Source: Geobacteraceae bacterium (lineage in GTDB: Bacteria; Desulfobacterota; Desulfuromonadia; Geobacterales; Geobacteraceae). From it: a stretch of 64,000 nt of DNA. Below are positions 26,410-35,543 of the stretch, in pieces. Position numbers and translations under genes: made by a program. The stretch lies in NCBI GenBank assembly GCA_009773645.1, contig WSYB01000013.1, forward strand, positions 124,001-188,000. Direction: 5' to 3'. Position 1 is the stretch's first letter. Each line of letters begins with the position of its first letter. The notes beneath the pieces are model-generated. The model ran no database searches. It worked only from the letters and a program-made list of their open reading frames with translations, and was not told the DNA's origin.

Positions 26410-28620
26410 GTGAGACTTTGTTCCCGCTTATGCGCGGCCCTCTGCCTGGTGGCCGCGCTCCATTGCCTTCCCCCCCGGCACGCGACTGCCGCCGGTGCCC
26501 CGGCACAGCTTCGCTCCATCAGTGTCATTGCTCCCCGATCCGTGCTGGAAAACACCATCTCTCGTGTTACCATCGATGATGTATTGCGGCTTCTGCGACA
26601 GGGTTTTCCTGCAGCCCACGTAGCACTCAACAATCCGGCCGCTCAGGTAAAGATCATCCTGCCCGATCTTGTTAAGACCAGGTCTTCCCTGAATGCGCCT
26701 TTCGGTGTAAGAGGGCGCCTCAATTACCCCAACCATGACTACCAGTGGAGCTCATTCAGCCAAAACAAGAGGACGGTCCTGCAATTACGTACATCCTCGC
26801 CACAAGGGGCGAGTTTTGCCCTCTATGGGCTGTTACAGGAAAAGCTCGGCTATAAATTCCATCACCCGAAACGGACCCTGATTCCTCGCCATACGCGCTG
26901 GCCTCTGCCGGCCCGCTTCCGGTGGGAAGCTGCGCCGCGGTTTGTCAAAAAAGGGTTTCATCTCCATACCCTGCACCCCATGGAACTGACCGAGCAGTTG
27001 CACAACCCTGCGTATCCCGGCGCAGATGTCGACGTGAAAGAGTATATCGACTGGCTGGTGAGAAATCAGCAGAATACGTTTCAGTTCTACCTGTTGAGGG
27101 ATATCGACCGCGCTCGCTGGATAATGCATGCCAGGCAAATAGTGGATTACGCACATAAACGGGGAATACTGGTGGGAGTTGAATTTTCCCTCTCAACCAT
27201 CCAGCAGAAGGCTTTTCAGGCCGTGAAACTCTTGCGTATATTCTCCTCGTACAGGCGCCAGATCGATCGCACCCTGGCCTGGCTGTTCCAGGCCAAATGG
27301 GACTTTGTCACCGTCGATTTCACCATAGGGGAGTATCTTCCGGATATGGGAAAGTTGCGGGCAGGGGTGAAGGATTATCTGATCGGGGAGGTCACCGGGA
27401 GATATCACACGACGCTCATGGAGGCGACTCACGTCATCCGCAGTGCGCAGGAACGTGGCGATGCAACAATGCGATATGTCGCTGCCCCCTTTCCAGCGGC
27501 CGGGCTGCCGGATGGAGCGGCCAATTGCGGCGTTCTGATCCATACCGTCATGTGTTATTCGGTTACGGAACCGAAGGCGCCGGTGTACGGCAACGTCAAC
27601 CAGCGCTTCATGTTGGAACGGGCCAGGGAGGAGAACCTGCGACGGGAGACCTGGTATTGGCCCGAGTCTTCCTACTGGGTCGCCTTTGATAATTCGGTAC
27701 CACTGTTTCTCCTCCCGTATCTCGATGCGAGGTGGAATGACATGCAAACCATGGGGAAACTAGGAGTTGCAGGGCATCTTACCTTCAGTTCAGGCTGGGA
27801 ATGGGGCTATTGGCTCATTGACTGGAGCATAGCCCGCTGGTCATGGGAATATACGGACAATGGCATGATACAGATTACTGAGCCGTCGAGTGTGCTCAAA
27901 GACTTGTTTCCTGAGCGGAGCACCTTGAATTTATGGAGAGAAGCGCTGCGTTTGCAAAATCATTATCTGAAGGAGAAGGAACTGTTGAAATTCATGGCCG
28001 TCCTGGACCCCTTCAGTGAACTTCCCCCACCATTCAATGATCCTTTCCAGCCGCGCCCTGATTTCAGCTATGCATGGCTTTTGCACGATGCTTCCAACGC
28101 TGAAGCCGAGCGGGTGCTCAGGGGACCGGTTGCCGATCTGAACGACTATGCCGAGAAGATGGGTTTGATTGTCGACAGGCTTGCGCAGGAGATAAAGAAC
28201 GACCCGACTGCATTGCAGAGTCTGGCATGGGAACTGAACAGAGGGCTCGAGGTAACAGTCCTGCGCGCACAACACCGTGCTTTGACTCTCAAGGCACTGG
28301 TGGCATTGAGGAAATGCAGGCAAAGATGGGAGCCGATTCCGCAGGAAACGGAAAAACATCTTAAGGAAGCGACACTGGTCCGCCGTCGTGCCCTTGCCCT
28401 GGTAAGGGAGCAGGAACAGATATACCGCTATTCCGTACAGTTGATCGCTCGACAGAGAAAGGACTTCACCGCCTATCATTTCGGCTATCTCTATCCAGTG
28501 AGCAATCTGTTCTTCTGGGAGCGGGAAGAGGAGCAGGTCAGAAACAGAAGGTTTGACGCCTTTTACCGCAAGCTCTGGAATTTCAGAAGGACCATTGGGG
28601 TGGAGAGCCTCCTGTTCTAG
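26410..28620 (+). CDS. Large secreted protein, possibly a glycoside hydrolase-like TIM barrel
   Basis: The 736-residue protein has a signal peptide (MRLCSRLCAALCLVAALHCL, cleavage near ATAAG). Residues about 35-170 look like the small alpha/beta domain found before the barrel in GH20/GH67-type enzymes (ASFALYGLLQEKLGYKFHHP). The middle has TIM-barrel-like strands such as GILVGVEFSLS, WDFVTVDFTIGEYL and HLTFSSGWEWGYWLIDWS. The last 250 residues are helical and basic. No catalytic pair is identified, so enzyme activity is inference. The start is GTG with no good ribosome site, 15 bases after the PHP-GT gene; translation may be coupled. Confidence 0.65.
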   Translation: MRLCSRLCAALCLVAALHCLPPRHATAAGAPAQLRSISVIAPRSVLENTISRVTIDDVLRLLRQGFPAAHVALNNPAAQVKIILPDLVKTRSSLNAPFGVRGRLNYPNHDYQWSSFSQNKRTVLQLRTSSPQGASFALYGLLQEKLGYKFHHPKRTLIPRHTRWPLPARFRWEAAPRFVKKGFHLHTLHPMELTEQLHNPAYPGADVDVKEYIDWLVRNQQNTFQFYLLRDIDRARWIMHARQIVDYAHKRGILVGVEFSLSTIQQKAFQAVKLLRIFSSYRRQIDRTLAWLFQAKWDFVTVDFTIGEYLPDMGKLRAGVKDYLIGEVTGRYHTTLMEATHVIRSAQERGDATMRYVAAPFPAAGLPDGAANCGVLIHTVMCYSVTEPKAPVYGNVNQRFMLERAREENLRRETWYWPESSYWVAFDNSVPLFLLPYLDARWNDMQTMGKLGVAGHLTFSSGWEWGYWLIDWSIARWSWEYTDNGMIQITEPSSVLKDLFPERSTLNLWREALRLQNHYLKEKELLKFMAVLDPFSELPPPFNDPFQPRPDFSYAWLLHDASNAEAERVLRGPVADLNDYAEKMGLIVDRLAQEIKNDPTALQSLAWELNRGLEVTVLRAQHRALTLKALVALRKCRQRWEPIPQETEKHLKEATLVRRRALALVREQEQIYRYSVQLIARQRKDFTAYHFGYLYPVSNLFFWEREEEQVRNRRFDAFYRKLWNFRRTIGVESLLF

Positions 28621-28778
28621 CACTAGAAAATGGCGCACAAGGTGTTGGATGGTGTGCGTGTTGATACTGCCCAATTGTTACAATTTCATGAACTTTCCAT
28701 CACCCCATCAAGTTTCATTTACATGCTGACGATGGTATCAGCAGTGGTAGAGATACTCTGCATTGGGGGGATTACAAA

Positions 28779-29951
28779 TTGCAAGCAGCAGTTGATCAAA
28801 ACGTGTTTTTGGCCGGGGAGCTTATCGTTTCGAGTGATATGGTGCTTCCCCAAACCCTCGTGAGGACGGTCTTCGATCTGTTTTCCCTCAGCCCACAACT
28901 GGAAGCCTTGGCCCTGGTTGACGAGAAAAAACCGGTGGGATTGATTACCAGAACGAAGTTCTTTTTTATCTTGTCCCGCAGATATGGCTACGAACTTTAT
29001 GCAAAGCTCCCAATTATTACCATCATGGATACCCCACCCCTTATCGTTTCTGAAGAGGAAGTTCTTGAAGCGGTTATAGAAAAGGCGCTGGAGCGGCCAC
29101 CTCAGGATATCTATGACGAGATCATTGTAAAGTGCTCTGATGGGACCTATCGGGGCCTCCTGTCGGTAAAACAGCTGATAATTCAGCAAAGCAACGCCCT
29201 GACGCGGAGCGTTCTGCTGAAGGAGATGGCTACGGCGCGTGCGCAGGAACTCGAAAGGATCAATCAGGTTAAGTCGCAGTTTCTTGCCAACGTCACCCAT
29301 GAACTCCGTTCACCGGTGAATGCAATAGTCGGGCTGGCTGAATTGCTGAAGATGGCGGCGGACACCGGGTCGATAGAACAGATACAGGAACGCCTCTCCT
29401 TCATGATGTCCACAGCGACGAATCTCAGGGCGGTCATCACCAACATTCTGGACTTGTCGAAGATCGAGGCGGGAAAGATGGAAGTGGTGCACCAAGTGGT
29501 CGATGTGGTGTCACTGTTGTCTGAAGTCGCTGAGACAGCCCGCATTCTCTTAGGCGATAAGCCGGTCACTGTTCGCCTCACTATACCAGCCGAGCCCGTC
29601 ATGATCACGACTGATCCGATCAAACTGCGGCAGATCGTTACCAACCTGACCAGCAATGCCGCAAAATTCACGGATGAGGGCACCATCGACATCTGTCTCT
29701 CCATCGGCGTTGGGAGTCTGGAGATCGAGATCAGCGACACCGGTATCGGCATTAAGGAAGAGGATCTGGATCTTGTTTTTACCGCCTTTGGGCAGGTCGA
29801 GGACGCCACCACCAAGTTCCATGAAGGCACGGGACTCGGGTTGACGATCAGCAGGAACCTCGCCAGGCTTATCGGCGGCGCTATCTCCGTCACAAGCACA
29901 TACGGTAAAGGCACGAAATTCAGCGTTTGCATTCCACTGCAAAATCCATAG
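28779..29951 (+). CDS. Soluble sensor histidine kinase with N-terminal CBS pair
   Basis: The 390-residue protein lacks membrane segments. Residues about 15-135 look like paired CBS domains (ALALVDEKKPVGLITRTKFF and CSDGTYRGLLSVKQLI). A short coiled coil leads to the HisKA domain with His174 in FLANVTHELRSPV, then a HATPase domain with an N box (NLTSNAAKFTDEG), G1 (EISDTGIGI), F box and G2 (EGTGLGLTIS). CBS pairs bind adenine nucleotides, so it may sense energy state. The start is TTG after GGGGGG. A CheY-like gene follows within 90 bases and is the likely partner. Confidence 0.88.
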   Translation: MQAAVDQNVFLAGELIVSSDMVLPQTLVRTVFDLFSLSPQLEALALVDEKKPVGLITRTKFFFILSRRYGYELYAKLPIITIMDTPPLIVSEEEVLEAVIEKALERPPQDIYDEIIVKCSDGTYRGLLSVKQLIIQQSNALTRSVLLKEMATARAQELERINQVKSQFLANVTHELRSPVNAIVGLAELLKMAADTGSIEQIQERLSFMMSTATNLRAVITNILDLSKIEAGKMEVVHQVVDVVSLLSEVAETARILLGDKPVTVRLTIPAEPVMITTDPIKLRQIVTNLTSNAAKFTDEGTIDICLSIGVGSLEIEISDTGIGIKEEDLDLVFTAFGQVEDATTKFHEGTGLGLTISRNLARLIGGAISVTSTYGKGTKFSVCIPLQNP

Positions 29952-30037
29952 CCGGGAAGTCGGAACTCAGAAAGTTCATTTTGCTCAATTGTTGTCAATA
30001 GTGAAATAGGAAGAGACTAATAAAGGAGTCACTCATT

Positions 30038-30424
30038 ATGCAAGACAAAAAGAAAGTATTGATTATCGATGACGAGGAAATGCATCTTTACACAGCGAAA
30101 AAGCTGCTGGAAAGCGCACACATTGAAGTACTCACCCATAGGGGCTCTTTCGGCGCGACGAACAGCGTGAAGAACAGCCTGCCCGACCTGGTCTTGCTCG
30201 ACATCAATATGCCTGCGCTTTCAGGAGACAACCTCGTTGCCCTGATAAAACCTTTTTGCATGGAGATGCAAATCCCCATACTGTTTTACTCATCCAATGA
30301 TGAAGGCAACCTGCAAGGGCTCGCGGAAACTCATGGTGTTCAGGGGTATATCTGTAAAGGGGATATCGCTGCGCTTCGCAACACAGTCGACGAACATATA
30401 AAAGTCGAAACCGGCAACTGCTGA
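30038..30424 (+). CDS. CheY-like response regulator
   Basis: The 128-residue protein is a lone receiver domain: VLIIDDEE with acidic residues at 11-12, the phosphoacceptor Asp55 in VLLDINMPALSG, the switch residue in LFYSSND and a conserved lysine in YICKGD. No output domain is present. AAAGGAGTCACTC precedes the ATG. It lies directly after the CBS-histidine kinase gene and probably receives phosphate from it, passing it to an unlinked target or acting by protein contact. Confidence 0.9.
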   Translation: MQDKKKVLIIDDEEMHLYTAKKLLESAHIEVLTHRGSFGATNSVKNSLPDLVLLDINMPALSGDNLVALIKPFCMEMQIPILFYSSNDEGNLQGLAETHGVQGYICKGDIAALRNTVDEHIKVETGNC

Positions 30425-30487
30425 ATCGGTGATAACCATAGGGTGGAGAGCCTCCCGTTCTGAACTGGGAAGCGGGGAAGCGTGTCC

Positions 30488-30616
30488 TTACCGACGCTCG
30501 ATGCTTTGTTCCGGGGTGAACTCACTGCCGCAAGAGGAACAGAGAAACCTCTGTTTCCCCTTCACGGTTTTGCCAAAGTAGTAAATGATCTTCGTGTTGC
30601 ATGTCGGACAGTGCAT
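30488..30616 (-). CDS. Very small zinc-ribbon protein (42 residues)
   Basis: Reading the minus strand gives MHCPTCNTKIIYYFGKTVKG and then FLCSSCGSEFTPEQ, two CxxC pairs spaced as in zinc ribbons. AAAGGAG lies 8 bases before the ATG, supporting expression. It could be a stand-alone metal-binding protein or a relic of a zinc-ribbon-containing transposase; the small size and clean start and stop favour a real gene. Confidence 0.6.
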   Translation of the reverse strand: MHCPTCNTKIIYYFGKTVKGKQRFLCSSCGSEFTPEQSIERR

Positions 30617-30631
30617 ATGGTTTCTCCTTTG

Positions 30632-30666
30632 TGAACGCTGCGTTCAATTAGTACGTGATCGATCAC
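30632..30666. promoter_or_regulatory. Two adjacent perfect palindromes upstream of the small zinc-ribbon gene
   Basis: TGAACG-CTG-CGTTCA (30632-30646) and GTGATCGATCAC (30655-30666) lie in the 81-bp gap between the Lgt-like gene's stop and the zinc-ribbon gene's start. They could be operators for the small gene. No -10/-35 pair is clear. Confidence 0.3.
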
Positions 30667-30697
30667 CGCTCAGTATAAGCAAAACGGATCATGGGCG

Positions 30698-31750
30698 CTA
30701 AACCTTGTCCCTGTGGACGTGGAACGTCATCATTGCGCCCGTTACCGTGCTCCGGCCGGTATAGAGAAAGATGACAAGCCAGATGGATTGCAGAAACAGA
30801 AGCATCGCGGGATGCCAGAGGGACCTGATCCCGGTTGCGATGTCCGGAGCGAGCACCGATCCGGACGGAGCAAAAAGTATAACGCCGCACACATAAGGGA
30901 TTGCCAGGAGGCACATCACCTGATAAGCGGAAAATAGACCTTCGCCCCGGTAATCGGCCCGCAGCGTCTCGGACAGAAACCGCCATCCCTGGGTGACAAT
31001 CGTAGCCAGGATAAATGCTTCGGCATACCGGGCGTGCATGAAGAGCAATGTCGATATTAGGCCGGTTGCTACATAGAGAAGCGCGGTAATTGCCTGCACC
31101 GGCAGGACCTTTTCCCCTTCCATGCCGCTTGCATAGGCGATCTTCTTGGTGTGACCGGAAAAAACGAAGCAGCGGCCGGTAAAAATCCGCCGCAGCCAGG
31201 AAGGGGCTTCAGCCAGCTGTTTTCCATAGCAGCAGCCGAAGCTGATGCATGCCAGACGCCCCAGCCCCTCGCCGAACGAATAAGCGATGGTGAAAGCGGC
31301 AAGCGCAGCCATGGGGTGGACATGGAAACCCATAGTCGCTCCCACGGTGCGATTTACGCAGAGCACGACCCATGGGGCGGCGATAATCCCCACAAAAACT
31401 GCGCCGCCAACGGTGAAGGTCTGCGACTTTTTCTCAACGATCCTGGCTACTAGACGGGAAGCAGGAATACAGAGGATGAAAAGTGTGATTGTCATTGCCG
31501 CAATACCCGGCAGCGGAGTTCTGATGGCGCCCAGGAGAATGAAGAGCATTACCACTGCGACGGCGTAGGCATTGGCGGTAAGAAGGCCGTACCAGGTCAG
31601 GTTGACCCCCTGCCAGCGGCCGGAACCGTCTCTGATGGTGGGGAGCGAGGCAAATATCTGCCAACGCTCGGAAGGCAGGGTTTTGAATCCCCACAGGAGG
31701 TAGATGGAGGTGAGAATAGCGAGGAGCACAAGGAAGACAGTGTTGATCAT
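30698..31750 (-). CDS. Lgt-family (prolipoprotein diacylglyceryl transferase-like) membrane protein
   Basis: The 350-residue protein has about seven to eight membrane segments and the motif FGEGLGRLACISFGCCYGK, which matches the phospholipid-binding signature of Lgt (GRxGNFxNGxxxG type) but with cysteines in place of the usual NG. It also has the HVHPMAALAAF segment typical of Lgt-like proteins. The essential Lgt residues are only partly present, so it may transfer a lipid to another acceptor. Two genes further upstream (minus strand) encode a phosphatidylserine decarboxylase homologue and a large unknown protein, suggesting a phospholipid-linked function. Confidence 0.65.
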   Translation of the reverse strand: MINTVFLVLLAILTSIYLLWGFKTLPSERWQIFASLPTIRDGSGRWQGVNLTWYGLLTANAYAVAVVMLFILLGAIRTPLPGIAAMTITLFILCIPASRLVARIVEKKSQTFTVGGAVFVGIIAAPWVVLCVNRTVGATMGFHVHPMAALAAFTIAYSFGEGLGRLACISFGCCYGKQLAEAPSWLRRIFTGRCFVFSGHTKKIAYASGMEGEKVLPVQAITALLYVATGLISTLLFMHARYAEAFILATIVTQGWRFLSETLRADYRGEGLFSAYQVMCLLAIPYVCGVILFAPSGSVLAPDIATGIRSLWHPAMLLFLQSIWLVIFLYTGRSTVTGAMMTFHVHRDKV

Positions 31751-31817
31751 CGGTATCCTTTCTTTTTGACGGTTTTTGTGAAGTGCAGGGGCGTAACCCT
31801 CTCAGACTGTTAAGGCT

Positions 31818-32825
31818 CTACAAGCGGGCTGCAATCCTGGAGCGGACCTTGACGTCCGTTTCCACCAGAGGCCTGCCGAATCCCTGGGAAAAGCGGCTTT
31901 CGGCATTCAGGTTAAACATGTTGTTGACCAGATCGTCGGCAAAAGAGATGCGCCCCTTCTGGAAGATCAGGACGTCGGTGCTGCTGCCGGGGCGGTAAAG
32001 ACTTTTGGGCGCCCCCTTTTTCAGAAACATGCCGCGCTCGACCGGCCGGGGATAGCTGTAACGTTCTTCGCTGTAGCGCTGGACTATGTCGCCGATCATC
32101 AGGGCAACCACCTCGATCATGGCGACCAGACCGATGCCGCTGCCGTTTTGGACGTCCGTGTTGATGATGGTGACGACCCGTTTGTTCTTTGAATACGGGG
32201 TGGCTATCTGGACGACCGCTCCCGGGTTGCATGAATGGAAGCCGCCGGGGATTTGGTAGAAGTCCACCACCTTCCCCGCGACCGGTGTGTGGTTATAGTG
32301 GTACTTGTCCGGGGTCAGCCGGCAGACGGCAAAGTCCCCCCCGCGAAACGACCTGAGCCACCCTCTTTTGTCACGTCCCAGGAGTTCTTCGAAGTCGAAG
32401 AACTTTTCCTTGAGAAAGAGGGCGGAACTCTCGCGGAAAGAGCCTACCAGCAACCTGGCGTCTGCCGGGCTGACAATAGCCCCGGGATCGTCCGGCATGG
32501 GGCGGCACTCCCAGTAGCGGATCTTTCGCTCGAAGACCTTCCTGGGTGTGTCGAAGAACACCGGGCTTTCCTGGCACTCGCCGAGATCGACCCCGCATTC
32601 CGCCAGAAACCGCCTGTTTCCCGTAAATGCTGCGGCAAAGGGGGCGTCGAAATTGACGAAGCCGAGGAGGCTCGAGGCTTGGGCGGAGGTAAAGAGGCGG
32701 AAGAGGATCGGGGCGGTTTCCCTCACTTCGTTGTAAAGGAGTCTGATGAACCGGTCGCCGTAAAGCTTTTCCGTACGGATCTCGCCGCTGTCACGCTCGA
32801 TGTATTGGTGCCGGATCGTTTGCAT
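31818..32825 (-). CDS. Phosphatidylserine decarboxylase-family protein
   Basis: The 335-residue protein fits the PSD family. It has the conserved FFDFEELLG and AVCRLTPDKYHYNHTPVAG (canonical RL-x-P-x-D-YH-x-x-H-x-P-x-x-G), and near the C-terminus VERGMFLKK then YRPGSSTDVLIF, where the GSS would self-cleave to give the pyruvoyl cofactor. The spacing between MFLKK and GSS is unusual: canonical enzymes read G-x-F-x-x-GS with only two or three residues, while about ten lie between here, so self-processing should be checked. The start at 32825 overlaps the end of the upstream gene by 35 bases. Confidence 0.8.
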   Translation of the reverse strand: MQTIRHQYIERDSGEIRTEKLYGDRFIRLLYNEVRETAPILFRLFTSAQASSLLGFVNFDAPFAAAFTGNRRFLAECGVDLGECQESPVFFDTPRKVFERKIRYWECRPMPDDPGAIVSPADARLLVGSFRESSALFLKEKFFDFEELLGRDKRGWLRSFRGGDFAVCRLTPDKYHYNHTPVAGKVVDFYQIPGGFHSCNPGAVVQIATPYSKNKRVVTIINTDVQNGSGIGLVAMIEVVALMIGDIVQRYSEERYSYPRPVERGMFLKKGAPKSLYRPGSSTDVLIFQKGRISFADDLVNNMFNLNAESRFSQGFGRPLVETDVKVRSRIAARL

Positions 32826-35232
32826 AATCTCTGGTTTTCTCAAGTAGTGTATCTGTCTGACAAGTATCGTGGTCGATGGTGAGGAGGAGCAGGTTGATAA
32901 GCTTCCGTAATGTCTGTGTCTGTGCCCGTTCGTCCAATACGTCTCTTCTGACCGCCTGGAGGAATTCCGAAGCGCCTTTCCCTTGCAGGACAAAACGAAA
33001 AGCCGCTCTGGCGAAACCATCGGCGCCAGCCTCGTCCAGGTCGATCCTCAGGAAGTCTTCTTCCATAAAACGGAGTGCCTCGTCCAGGTGACGCCGCCGC
33101 AGTGTACCGCGATAATATTTTTCGGCACCGCTGTTGAACTCCCGTGCGTTAAGTCCCATAGGGGTTGCGGCGTTCATGTCATCGAGAATCCCGCGGGTCA
33201 ATTTCCCTGCCGTCGAGTGCTTTTCAGGATGCTCCAGGCGTAACATCAGGTCTGCCACCGTTCCCCTGAGATTCAGCGTCTCTATCAGGTCAGCGGCGTC
33301 TTCCAGCAAAACCTGCACAAGGGCCTTGCGGTACTCAAGATTTTGGACTCGCAGGTAGCCGGGATACCTGTGGCTCGGACGAACCTGCCCGGTCCTCATG
33401 ATAATTTTTTTAAGGAACTGATTACTGGTGTTTTTACGCACGTAAAACGTGGGGATGCCGATGGCCGCACCGAAGAATATCTGCCGCCGCTCGCTCTCCA
33501 CGTATGGGTCGTCGGGAATATGAGCGTGGAACAGCTTACCCTCGGCCATGTATTTGAAGGCCAAGGCTGTAATCAGTGTCTGCAAGTCGGCGGCCCCTCC
33601 CATATCATCTTCCAGGCTTTCAAACAGGCTGTAATGGCGCCCCTCGAAACCGGAAAAGCCCATTTTGCGAAATTCGCGAAGCTTATAGAGAAGGTAAAGG
33701 GACATCTGGTTGTCGAATACCCCCATATCTGCCAGGTCTTTCCTCAATCTGTCGTCGTTGCCCGGTTTGCCGTCCAGGGCAGGGCTGCGATCGGTAGAGA
33801 GGAGGCAGACAAGGTAATCGATCAAACGGAAGTCCGGCACAAAATCCCCCTTCTGTCGAAAAAAGCCGCTTACCAGACTGTCAAACCATTCCGGTCCGAA
33901 CGGGGTGAGGGGGCGGCCGAACAGGGATATCTGCGCCTTCTTCTTCCAGCGGCGCCAGATCATGCGAAGATGGGTGTAATCCAGTTCATGGGCAAGGAAG
34001 CCGAGAGCCCGTTCCGGATGGAAGTCGGTGTAAGCGAGCCGGTAGGGGGCTGCGCTGTAACTTCCCACAAAAAGCGGGAGGAAATGCTCCGCCATCTTGA
34101 TTGTCAAGTCACCCAGACATTTTTCGTGCGCTTGAGTATAACCGGAGGCAGGATCTGCGAGGCTCTGCGTCAATTTTCGGCTACCGATGCTTATATGGGT
34201 GCCATTGTTGGCGAGGCTTATATTGGAGACATTGGGAAGTACCACCAGGTTGTTGACGATAATCCCCGCCTCCCGCAGCTTGGCTACGGCGTTAAGCTGG
34301 CTGCGTGAAAGGACTTGGTGGCAGAGGTGCATATAACGGTATTTATCTTCTCCCTGATCCCATCCTGAAAGACAGGGGCTCATGAACAATTCCCGGTAGA
34401 AGGCATCGGAGATATGGCTGTTCAGCTCCTTTTGACGTACCGGTGGATGAGGGGCAAAATAGACTATGGCTTCCTGACCGTTATCCCGGAGGCCGAAACT
34501 CTTGTTAGCGTACATTACCAGGAGCTGCGTCAAGAGGAAACGTTTGGATGTTTCCCGTGCAATTGACCTTCCCATGCCGCTTTCAGGTCGGAGAGGAACC
34601 ACGTGAAACGAGAAGGTTTCCGGCGAGGTGTTGTCGCTTAGAAAGTGATTCATCAACCTCTCCCCGGTCCGCCGGACGGGAGCCGGGAGGTTGTCCTGCG
34701 ATCCCATGACGTCGGCCAGGGCCAGTTTGATGAGGTAGCTTATGGGGATTCGGAGGCATTCCCCTTTATCCCCGTCGTGTATAACGAACCGTTGGACATC
34801 GTTGCGCATCCCTTTTGAAGGGTTGTTTTTGTCTGCGAGGAGGTCGAGATCGAATACCCGTTTGGCAAAGGAGGATAAGACTGATATGGGGAAACGGACC
34901 CAGCTGTTTTCCCAGATGTTTCCCGGGTTGTTGCTGAGAAACCGTTCCAGGTCGGTGATCAGATGTTTCGGTGTCTCTCCTGCGGCTGCCCTTTTCAGGA
35001 TATTGGCAAAATAGTTGGATTGTCCGATGGTTTTGGGGAGATCCACAGAATCCCTTCCTCCCGCAACTACCGCCTGTAACTCTGTTTCTGAGCCGCAGGT
35101 CGTGTCGTGCAGGGAAAAAGGAAGAGAGGCGCAGAGAGCGCCAGGGGATGAGAATGAGACGCCAATCCTTCCCAGGAGCCTTTTAAGAGATTCAGGGTTT
35201 TCTAAAGAAGAAGTCAATTCGATTATCTTCAC
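32791..35232 (-). CDS. Large uncharacterised protein coupled to a PSD-family gene
   Basis: The 813-residue protein has no signal peptide or membrane segment and is not recognised. It reads as a soluble alpha/beta protein; visible stretches include FSFHVVPLRPESGMGRSIAR, GLRDNGQEAIVYFAPHPPVR and IVNNLVVLPNVSNISLANNG. Its C-terminus is helical with several charged segments. The downstream PSD-family gene starts inside its last 12 codons, so the two products are probably made together, and a role in lipid or lipid-head-group chemistry is a context guess only. It starts next to a 311-bp upstream gap that should hold its promoter. Confidence 0.7.
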   Translation of the reverse strand: MKIIELTSSLENPESLKRLLGRIGVSFSSPGALCASLPFSLHDTTCGSETELQAVVAGGRDSVDLPKTIGQSNYFANILKRAAAGETPKHLITDLERFLSNNPGNIWENSWVRFPISVLSSFAKRVFDLDLLADKNNPSKGMRNDVQRFVIHDGDKGECLRIPISYLIKLALADVMGSQDNLPAPVRRTGERLMNHFLSDNTSPETFSFHVVPLRPESGMGRSIARETSKRFLLTQLLVMYANKSFGLRDNGQEAIVYFAPHPPVRQKELNSHISDAFYRELFMSPCLSGWDQGEDKYRYMHLCHQVLSRSQLNAVAKLREAGIIVNNLVVLPNVSNISLANNGTHISIGSRKLTQSLADPASGYTQAHEKCLGDLTIKMAEHFLPLFVGSYSAAPYRLAYTDFHPERALGFLAHELDYTHLRMIWRRWKKKAQISLFGRPLTPFGPEWFDSLVSGFFRQKGDFVPDFRLIDYLVCLLSTDRSPALDGKPGNDDRLRKDLADMGVFDNQMSLYLLYKLREFRKMGFSGFEGRHYSLFESLEDDMGGAADLQTLITALAFKYMAEGKLFHAHIPDDPYVESERRQIFFGAAIGIPTFYVRKNTSNQFLKKIIMRTGQVRPSHRYPGYLRVQNLEYRKALVQVLLEDAADLIETLNLRGTVADLMLRLEHPEKHSTAGKLTRGILDDMNAATPMGLNAREFNSGAEKYYRGTLRRRHLDEALRFMEEDFLRIDLDEAGADGFARAAFRFVLQGKGASEFLQAVRRDVLDERAQTQTLRKLINLLLLTIDHDTCQTDTLLEKTRDYANDPAPIHRA

Positions 35233-35543
35233 CGCAGGCTTCCTTTAATAGCTTACGTGAATGATAATACGGGAATATTGTTAAGTATATGTGGCGGTCA
35301 TGTAAATCATTTGTTAAAGATGCGCAGTAAAACCTTGGCTGTTCGGGTTTTCGCTGAAACCCCGGTGGGAGCGGCGTAAATTCTCATGAAGAGCAATTTT
35401 GGCCGTATCAATTCCTGATCTTCCGGGGGTGGAAGGATGCTCGTAACATAATCTTTACATTCCAAAACTTGACATGGACTGCCGTGAAGGATTAAGGATA
35501 ACAGGTCTATTTTGCCCAATCCGACCATCCGTCAGGAGATATC
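35233..35543. other. Divergent intergenic region
   Basis: The 311-bp gap separates the large minus-strand gene from a plus-strand secreted protein gene and should hold both promoters. It is AT-rich near 35260-35310. A TTGACA-like site (ACTTGACATGG near 35466) precedes the plus-strand gene. A half-match to the local PhoB box (CGTAACATAATCTTTACA near 35446) is too weak to call. Nothing else was seen. Confidence 0.35.

Noticed and set aside
35440-35470. PhoB box before the DUF3108-like gene
   Set aside because: Only one half site matches; the second (TCTTTAC) shares too few positions and no -10 box follows at the right distance.
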